This document shows positions 56,203 through 64,000 of a stretch of 64,000 nt of DNA, piece by piece. The translations under genes and the position numbers were made by a program. The notes beneath the pieces were generated by a model. The model searched no databases, was not told the origin of the DNA, and was given only the letters and a program-made list of their open reading frames with translations. The stretch's first letter is position 1; each line of letters starts with the position of its first letter. Origin of the DNA: Scenedesmus sp. ARA3 (lineage: Eukaryota; Chlorophyta; Chlorophyceae; Sphaeropleales; Scenedesmaceae); contig RWJK01001320.1 in NCBI GenBank assembly GCA_004335835.1, positions 105,153 to 169,152 on the forward strand. The letters run 5' to 3'.

Positions 56203-59200
56203 TCAGGCCTCTGGGTAGTCCAGTGATGCCTCGTAGCTCTCCATGGCATCGTCAATGTAGTCGTCTGTCTCCTGCAGCCCGGTGAAATTGCTGGTGCCCG
56301 GGTGCCGCGAGTCCTGCGCAGCAGCAGCACACAGGAGCACACACAGCAGCGCAGTGTCACTTCACAATGCAGTTCGTGCATTATGCAGTTGCTGCACACC
56401 AGTGGTGCATTGCTGTGTCAGTTGATAGCGCTGCCCTGCAAGGCACGAGAGAAGTCGTGAGGCGACAGCGCATTTAACTGCCCCACAGCACCCTGCGGCG
56501 CAACAGGCACCAACAGACAGCAGAAGACACGCAACACAGTCAACACAGCTGATGCAGAACTGCAACACTGCCAGCCCATACCTGCGCCCGCTGAGGTAGC
56601 TGCCAACGCCAATGCACTAAGGTCGCACAGTACAAAGCAAAGTCATGCAGCAGGGCAAAGCCATGTGTATGCTTTACGCGCCTGCACAATCATAATCAGA
56701 TCATCAGATAATCCATCAACCCATAGCCATCACGCCATCAGCCCTGTGCCCCAATGAAGCGGCAAAAACAGCAAGCGATTATCAGCAGAAAAAAAGGAAA
56801 GAAGAAAAAACGCACCTGCACGATGCGGGAGATCTCCTCCACGCTCTGCAGCCCCTCCGGCAGCGGCTGCGGCCTGTCGTTCATCTCCTTCACGCCCGGC
56901 GGCAGGTTCTTGCAGTACCAGGGGTGGTCGTAGATCTGCGCCACGTTGATGCGGGCCGCGGGGTCTGCCACCAGCACGCGGCGCAGCAGGTCGTGGCCCT
57001 CCGGCGACAGCTTGATGTGGCTGGGTATGTGGTAATCCACCTTGAGGATGCGCTGCAGACGCGAAACCAGGACAACAGCGCAGTACGGCAGAGTAAGAGG
57101 TCAGGCCGATAAGAGAGGGCGAGAGGCAGAGAGTGATGTGGCTGGGACGTGGTGGTCCACACTGGGGATGCGCTGCACAGGCGTGAGGAGAATGAGAGGA
57201 GAATGGTGAGAGCGAGAAGTTGTGAACGCCACACTCAGCGAGTCAAGTAAGCATGGTGTGGCTGAAACATCGCAAGTTGAGCTGGATGCCGCATCACGGA
57301 CAGCTGGCTACCCCGCTCAGCCAAGCATCCTCTCTGTTTGTTTGCTGCCCATGCCTGCCTGCCGCCCGCCCCACCTGGATCATCTTCTGCAGCTTCTGGC
57401 TGTCTGTCTTGTCCTCTGGCCGCTCGAAGGGGTACGCGCCCACCAGCATCACGTACAGCATCACGCCGCAGCTCCAGATGTCCGCAATCTGCGCGCAGCG
57501 CGGCACGAGCGGGGTGCGCGCAACGAGCATGTCAGTCGCTAGGCAGCTCTCTAGAGCGACACTGGCAGCTAGCGGCCAGTTGTCCAAAGCACGGCAGTGT
57601 GGGGTTTCAAAACAAGTCACAAGCACGTAATTCTTAAAACAGCACGTTTTCATGCAAATAGGTATCATATCTTGCTGCTGCTGCTGCTGCTGCGCGGGCC
57701 TACCTTGCCATCATACGTCTTGCCGCGCGTGGTGAGGATGACCTCTGGTGCTAGGTACGCGGGTGTGCCCACGCGGCTGCCTGGTGCTGACTGGAACTTC
57801 TCGTGCTGCGCACAGAACAGATATGAACAGCACGCACCACATGTGCGAGGAGCAACGCAGCACAGCAACACGTAAGTCGGCTAGCAGGTAGAGTTGAGGG
57901 CGGAGTTACAAGGTGGAGCAAGAACCTGCCGGGCCTGCCTTCTTAGAAAATCGCACAGGACACCTTGGCTGTCCTCTGCCAAGTACAGCTGTACTGTCAA
58001 CACAGATTCAGGCTGATACACTGCCACAGCGGTGCAAAAACGACCCCAACAGGATCCAAATGCATGTGGCCTGGTACCGCAGCCACTGCACCTCTCCTCT
58101 CACTTGTACCTTGGAAAGCCAGATTTGTGGCTCGCTACACTGCCGCTGAGGTGCACGACAGAGAAAGACATCGCCAATGGCCTGGCATTTCCATCTCCTG
58201 CAGCTGCTCTCACCTTGGAGTAGCCGAAGTCGCAGATCTTGACCAGCGGCCGCGGGCTGCTGTCCAGCAGCGTGTTCTCCAGCTTGATGTCGCGGTTCAC
58301 CACGCCCTGCGGGACACAGGTAAGACATGTGACACGTAACCAAGGAGAAGAAGGTTCAACACGAGCAACATGTGCATGAATACTGTACAAATAGGTAGGA
58401 GGTGTGACCACAGTGAGGTGGTAAGAGGCAGAGGTATGCAGCCCTGCTGGCCTGGCCAGGTAAGGCCAGGCGCTGGTACATTGCAGGTTGAACAATCAAC
58501 GGCAGCAATGCACAGCAAGCGCAAACGGGTAAAGGAAGACCCTGAACAGTGCAGTGCGTATCCATGCAAGCAAATGCTGTGCGTCCTACGCGTCCAAGGT
58601 TCTCTCTGCCACCTGCTGCGCTGCAGTATCCTTGGCTGCTGCTGATTTCATCTCAACTGTCACATAACCACTGCTGCCATCTGGCGCGCTTGTTCCAATC
58701 TCACGCTGCTGCTCTTCCTGCCAAGAGCCCCACCAACCCCAAGCACACAGCTCTCGCTGCACGCTGCATCAACTCCATCACTGCTTCTCGGCCCAAACAC
58801 CACAGATGGCGCTGCGTACTGCCATGCTGGATGTGGCAGCCTGTAGCATACGCTCCTGCTCCTGCTGCTGCTGCTGCGCTGCTGCAGTTGCCTCACACAC
58901 CGCGCCTCCTGCCGCTGCCCGCACTTCACGCTCCTGCTGCTGCTGGCACCCCCACTGCTCCTGCTGCTGCCGCTGCTGCTGCTGCTGTTGCTGCTGCGCA
59001 CCATTCTGTGGCAGTAGTCCAGCCCCACGATCAGCTGCTGGAAGAACCAGCGCGCCTCCTCTTCCCGCAGGCCATTCTTCTTCACCACGTACTCAAACAT
59101 GTCGCCGCCCGACGCGAACTCCATGGCAATGCCCAGGTACTGCTGCGTGAGGAAGACCTGGAGGAAACAGCCAAACACAGTGCACGTGTACAGCGCAGTT

Positions 59201-60024
59201 GCAGAGTACCGCAAACATCGTTCATGAGAGGGGCTGCAGTGGCGAGCAGGCAGGCAGTGCAGCTGCTGCAGGAGACTGTGTGTGTCGTGGGGTGCAGGCG
59301 GCAGCGTAGCGGCTGCTGTGATGCACCACTTGTGCACAGCAGGTGTGCATCCACTGCTGTACTGCCTCCCTTGAACCATGCTATCCCTGCCGCCTGCTGC
59401 TTGTTGCTTGGTTACCAAAACAGGCAATGTAAGACTGTAGCTGTTACTGCGTTTGCCACCATTACTGCAAGTGGAGCACAGCTGCTACAGCTGCACTGCC
59501 AGCACAGGCAGCAGTTACAACATGTTCGCCCCAGCCTGCTGTGCCAGCTGCTGAAGCACACCTCCTTGAATTGTACGATGTGAGGGTGCACCAGACATCT
59601 GTGGTTGAGGATCTCGCGCTCTACGTACTTGGTGACCTGCACAGGACAGGCAGCAGAGGGCAGGTGCATGTGCAGCAGTGTGCATGAGTGACCTCCTGGG
59701 GCTCTTTGAAGGGTAACAGGCCCCACAAGCAACGAAGGCGACATGATCAAATGCTACGTTCATGATCTGTGCCGATCTCACACCTTATCGCCCCTCTCAA
59801 TAAACTTGCAGGCGATGAGCTCCCCAGTCTGCTTGTCGCGTGCCAGCTGCACGAAACCAAACGTGCCGCTGTTCAAATCTCTTATCTGCAGCAAGAACGT
59901 TCAGCGTTAGCTACGGGTGCGCGCGCAGCATCTTGACGCAGGACCGAGGAAATATGTTTGCAGTGCCTGCCTTCTCGTATCGCGGATGGCCCTCCAGCGG
60001 CTCTGGTTTTGGCGTACGCTGCAT
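56203..60024 (-). CDS. SNRK2: SnRK2-family serine/threonine protein kinase, 9 exons, 347 aa
   Basis: Plant-type SNF1-related kinase 2; in Chlamydomonas, members control sulfur-starvation responses. Exons 59971-60024, 59784-59885, 59562-59636, 59002-59157, 58214-58306, 57704-57805, 57375-57488, 56816-57052 and 56203-56313, all in phase 0. The first exon ([18 protein letters not shown]) joins [17 protein letters not shown] only through a GC-AG intron. ATP lysine is K45 ([10 protein letters not shown]). The catalytic loop is [12 protein letters not shown] (D135) with Asn in place of the usual His. ICDFGYSK has D155. The loop [13 protein letters not shown] keeps the SnRK2 Ser-x-Val-Gly-Thr. [21 protein letters not shown] and [24 protein letters not shown] complete the family pattern. 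The C-terminus ([19 protein letters not shown]) is acidic, as in SnRK2 regulatory tails. Length is normal for the family. Confidence 0.93.
57131..57185 (-). repeat. Intronic copy of the SnRK2 exon 8 5' edge
   Basis: The copy encodes [11 protein letters not shown] where the real exon (from 57052) encodes [11 protein letters not shown]. It lies at an offset of about 119 bp inside the upstream intron, and the copied acceptor CTGTGCAG is retained. Confidence 0.85.
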
Positions 60025-61182
60025 GATTATCGCTGTTTGCAGAGCTCAAAAGCACAAGGAGGTCCAGATAGCCAATGAAGGCACTTGTGCTGCTTATGAG
60101 TCAAGCAGGTGAAAGTGCTGCTATCTGCACGTCCCAGCCCAGTTAATGCTCAAATCACTTGAACATGTTGCAAAAGCCAGATTTGCACAAGCGAGAGGGC
60201 CCCCAGCTGCAGTGTGCCTGCTACATTCAAATAACATAACCTAATGCCAGGTCACACACAAGCTGCTAGTTGCTCATGCTCGCAGAAAGCCAATGCACAT
60301 GCGAGTAGCCTCCAAATGGCGAGGCACGGCGTTACCAAGTGCACCAGCAACTCAGGCACAGCCTTCATACCTGGTGCCCACACATGGTGCATGTGGCCAA
60401 GGCAGTACAGACACGGTTCGGTGCTACTGCATACAGTGTATCACAGCAATACCACCACAACCAGCCCATACGCGCCCATAAACTCTTGCATCATAGATGG
60501 CCACGTATAGCATCAATTTAGAGCTGTGCTGCACCACCTCAAGGTCAGCTCAAGAGTTGCAGGTGCGGAGCCATAATGCCCAGGTGTGTTGACCACAGCT
60601 GAACTCGCAGGAGGTGGCCAGGAAAACTTGCTGGCACCTAGGCATATGCAGCGTTGGCAGAAGCATGTGTGTGCCGTTTACAAGTGCAGGAAACACATGC
60701 AACAGATGATTGCCACCCGCAGCAACAACAGGTCGACAGCAATCCTGCAGCCAAGCCACTCCTGCATCAAGCTTGAGTGCACAACGCACACCCTACACCA
60801 AAAGCACTCTCTACTCTACGCCAGCTTGCGCCCAGCCTGCAAAGTTGAAAATTGGCGCAGAGGCCAAAGCATGCACCACCACAGAGCATTGGTGGGAAAT
60901 AGCAAGCAGCTCCACCAGAGCCAGCCCAGTTCCCTGCTTCACACGCTTGCCAGCTCCGCCAGCTACCAGCTGCCTCAAAACTGCAGCTGCAGCAGCCCAT
61001 TTCGCAGCTACAAGCACGCGCGCAGGCACACCCATCAACCCGCGGTGCTCTGAGCAGCTGCCAAGTCATGCGCCTCAATGCAGCTGGAGCGCTTCCCACA
61101 GCTGCTAAGCCGCAGGAGGTCGCTGTGTGCAGTTTGTGTCTGGCCTTGGGCAAAGCCTCCATCACCCCAGGAATGCCTGCTG
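60025..61182. other. SnRK2 upstream region and bZIP 3' flank
   Basis: About 1.16 kb. No exon or RNA gene recognised. It should hold the SnRK2 promoter and the 3' UTR of the minus-strand bZIP gene. Confidence 0.4.
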
Positions 61183-63474
61183 CTACTGTAGACCCTCGCC
61201 CATCGCTGCTGCTGCTGCTGCTGCTACTGCTGACAGCCCGTTGGCACCAGCCACTGGCGCACTAGCTGCTGCAGGAGACAGCAGCGTCTGCACAGAAGGT
61301 ATGACAATGGTCTCTTCCAGATGCGCAGGAAGCTGCCCACCCAAGCTACACACCTGCAGGCAGGAGCAGGCACAGCAACCACAGGAGAACCAGTGTCAGC
61401 AGCCCACAGCCCTCAAGTCCACCAAAGATGACACAAGCTGCCACAAGGCCTCAGTGGCAAGACATGTTGCTGGGCACACTCAGCTTGCATGCCTGCGGCT
61501 GTTCCCAAGCAACAACAAACATGCAACACCCCTGGCAGCAGCACCGACACATGCAGCAAAAAGTTATAAACCCAGCCTGATCTTATTGTTGACATCCTTG
61601 ATGATACAAACAAATCAGCGTACGCACCTGCTGCTTGAGGGCCTCCCTTTCACTGCTCAGCCGCTCAGCCTGCGCATGCAGCGCCACAAAGCGCTGCCGC
61701 AGCGCATCCTTCTCAGCCTTCAGCTGCTGGAACTCAACCTCACGCTCCGCCAGCTGCTGCTGCAGCCCCTCGGCCTGCTCCGCCTTGCGGGCGCGGCTGC
61801 GGCGTGCCGCCTCCCTGTTGGACTGCTTGCGGCGCCACTTGGCCAGCTCCTTGGGGTCCTGCAGCGCACCACAACAGCAAGAAGATACAGATAATGCTTC
61901 TCCAGCCGATTAATACAAATCTTGCTTCCTATGTTAACAGGCAGGCAGGCAGGCAATGGGTGAAGTGCAGGCAGTAGGCAGGCAGGTACTCCCGCGCCAA
62001 CTCAGCATGTAAGACGAGGCAGCAACACAGCGTACAAAGTGCCTGCAGGTACACCAGCCGGCAGGCACGGAAGCAAGTAGCACGCGCTCGTCCATTAACT
62101 AGGTGCAGAGCCAGGTGCCTTACCGTAGGCTCCTCCCCAATATCCTCATCATCAGCTGCAGCTGCAGCAGCGGCAGCAGCAGCAGCCGAGTTGCGCCCGC
62201 TGCCGCTGCGGCCAGCTCGAGCCCGTGCGCTGCCGCCGCCGCTGCCTGCTGCCGCTGCTGCTGCGTCATAGCCGGGTTCGGCTGACGCCGCTGCTGCTGC
62301 TGCGAGGGCTGCCAGCACTGCGGTGTGGTCCGGCTCAGCTGCTGCTGCTGCTGTCTGCTCAGCGTCTGCACGCCCACCCTCCTGCAGTGCAGTGCAGTGC
62401 AGCAATGAGTTGGCTTCAATCACGATGAAAACATATCTCCAGATGGGCAATGGCAACCAAAACCAGATGTGACGCACTTTCCTGCAAGCATCTGCAGGCA
62501 TAGCAAGTACAGCAACTCCTCAAGGATGGTACAAAAGGCAAGTAGGTGCATGCCAGCATGTCACCAAGCATGTCACCAAGCATGTCACTAAGATGGGCAA
62601 CGGCAACCAAACCAGATGTGATGAACTTTCCTGCAAGCAGTTGCAGTCATAGCAAGTACAGCAGCTCCTCAAGGATGGCACAAAAGACAAGTATGTGCAT
62701 GCCAGCGCATGCAGGCGCATGCATGGCACCAAGCCTTCCTTGCTGATGCTCTGTTGAACAAGCAAGTATGACACACACCTCAGAGTTTGCTGCTGCAGCA
62801 GCAGCAGCTCGTGGCCTCTTCCTGCCAGCCAGCTGCTCCATGGCAGCTGCACGTGCTTGCTGCCGCACCCCCGGGGGCCCTACAGCTGCTGCTCCTGCTG
62901 CTGCTGAGGGCAGTTGAGCCCTTGATTGCCCTGCAGGTGCAGTTGCAGCTAGTTGAGCAAGTGGGTTGGCTGCTGGCGCTGCACTGCGAGGGCCTGCACT
63001 GCCAAGGGCACCCAGGCCGGCTGAGTGCAGCGCGCCAAAGCCTCCCAGCATTGCCTGCACAGAGAAAGAAACCAAAATGACACATATAAATTTTTATAAA
63101 CAGCCACGGCTAGTGCTGAGCTCTGGCCTGCTGTACTGCACGGCCCGCATGCTCAGGGCCAGCACTGAGCTGGGTACTGCTGGTGGACAGAGGAACAGCA
63201 CGGTAGGAGCTGCTTTCACAACTGTTAGCAGCTTTGGCGAGTATGCAGGCCATGTGCCGCTCATGCTGTCAGCAGCTGGCGATGACACGCTGTTGCGCCT
63301 CACCTGCCAAAGCTGCTGGGCCCCTTGCTGCTGTGCAGCCGCAGCACTCCTCCACAAGGGTTGGAAGTCTGCTTGCCACTCTTCCAGTATCTTTTGGCGG
63401 TCTTGCTCAGGAGCTGCTGCTATTGCTGCCGCTGCTGCGGCTGCCACGGCTGCTGCGGTGCTGTCAACATCCAT
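61183..63474 (-). CDS. bZIP transcription factor, 5 exons, 368 aa
   Basis: Exons 63304-63474, 62779-63054, 62124-62381, 61628-61858 and 61183-61353 all join in phase 0 and end at TAG. The start is MDVDSTAAAV at 63474. The first 235 residues are Ala/Gln/Ser-rich with a short conserved-looking EQDRQKILEEWQADFQPLW. The bZIP domain is at about residues 240-312. The basic region KQSNREAARRSRARK has the invariant N-x7-R, and is followed by leucine-zipper heptads from LQQQLAEREVEFQQLKAEKDALRQRF to LSSEREALKQQ. The RKxSNRExARRSRxRK form is that of plant G-box-binding factors (group G), but assignment to a group is inference. The last exon is an Ala-rich tail with LEETIVIPSVQTLL. Exact targets are unknown. 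Confidence 0.87.
62440..62710. repeat. Tandem duplication of about 120-150 bp in bZIP intron 2, with a 12-bp triplet repeat between the copies
   Basis: The block starting gatgggcaatggcaacc (62440) recurs at 62593 as gatgggcaacggcaacc, with shared text through cctcaaggatgg. Between the copies, agcatgtcacca is repeated about three times (62553-62590). Confidence 0.88.
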
Positions 63475-64000
63475 GTGATGTGCTGCTACAGTCAGGTGCT
63501 GCAGCTGACCCCAGCAAAGCCCGACACTTACTGACTGCAGGTTCCTGTCGTCCAAGCAGCAGTACAAGCTACATATAATGCGTTTCGTCACGGCGTTGGT
63601 CGGCCACCTGTACAAGCTGGTTGAAGACAAAGTGCGGCACGGAGTAGCTGCCGGTGCGTTGAGACGCACAGCAGCGTTGCAGCGGTGTTTTTTCAAAGTG
63701 AATGTTGCATTCCCTCACTGCATGCCACTCCGAAAGTTTCAGGGCGCCTTCGACGTGAGCTCTGCTAACTAAGACGCTGTCTGACAGATACTGTGTTATG
63801 CGGGAAAACTGGTCATGACAAAGCCCCCACGCAGAGCTACTGCACCGTGTGGCACCTTCAGATGTTATCTGATGGTTGGATCTGCTGGACGCATCATCAC
63901 CACTGCTGCTCCTGCTGTTGCCACTGCTGCTGACTCAGTGATGTGCAGCTGCTCCAGAAGAGTTTGTGTGGATGCGCCTTGCTTACTCTAGTTTAAGACC
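63475..64000. other. bZIP upstream region at the window edge
   Basis: Presumed 5' UTR and promoter of the minus-strand bZIP gene. Nothing else was recognised before the window ends. Confidence 0.4.

Overview
The window is nuclear DNA of a green alga, most likely a chlorophycean of the Sphaeropleales or Chlamydomonadales. It carries nuclear CHLM, an Aurora-like kinase of the Chlamydomonas CALK/ALK type, a plant-type SnRK2 and a HAT3.1-type PHD protein. All genes are split by short GT-AG introns. CAG/CTG triplets are everywhere, both in coding sequence (poly-Gln, poly-Ala) and at intron ends. No bacterial, plasmid, CRISPR or transposase-type genes were seen.

I rebuilt 14 protein genes by following reading frame and intron phase exon by exon. 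In order: Gemin5-like WD40 protein (-, 826-7349); SURF4/Erv29 cargo receptor (+, 7662-10021); Aurora/CALK-like kinase (+, 11487-14730); ribonucleotide reductase small subunit (-, 16858-19302); AT-hook/PHD protein of the HAT3.1 family (-, 20343-24861); PPIL1-type cyclophilin (-, 26495-28197); CLASRP/SWAP2-like SR protein (+, 29023-34574); acid lipase (-, 35705-38653); Mg-protoporphyrin IX methyltransferase CHLM (-, 39662-42483); Cgr1/CCDC86-like ribosome biogenesis protein (-, 43341-45282); ribosomal protein eS7 (-, 45880-48900); C2-domain tail-anchored protein (+, 49395-52180); SnRK2 kinase (-, 56203-60024); bZIP factor (-, 61183-63474). The exon chains keep phase to the stop codon. The first exon of the Gemin5-like gene and one lipase acceptor are the main uncertain points.

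Three gene pairs are head to head and probably share promoter regions: Gemin5/SURF4, PPIL1/CLASRP and RPS7/C2 protein. Three products belong to spliceosome or snRNP biology (Gemin5-like, PPIL1, CLASRP) and two to ribosome biology (Cgr1-like, eS7). There is no operon-like logic otherwise. The 52.2-56.2 kb stretch is the longest without a recognisable gene.

The most interesting signal is that six genes carry, inside an intron, a diverged copy of the edge of the neighbouring exon, including the splice-site region. These exon-edge copies are short tandem duplications with offsets of about 100-165 bp, seen in PPIL1, CLASRP, CHLM (both sides of one exon), RPS7, the C2 gene and SnRK2. Other notable points: an AT-rich intronic island that looks like the 3' end of a mitochondrial small-subunit rRNA, a 36-bp perfect palindrome, a stop codon inside a nine-unit TGA repeat, a GC-AG intron, and CTG repeats used as the tract before 3' splice sites.
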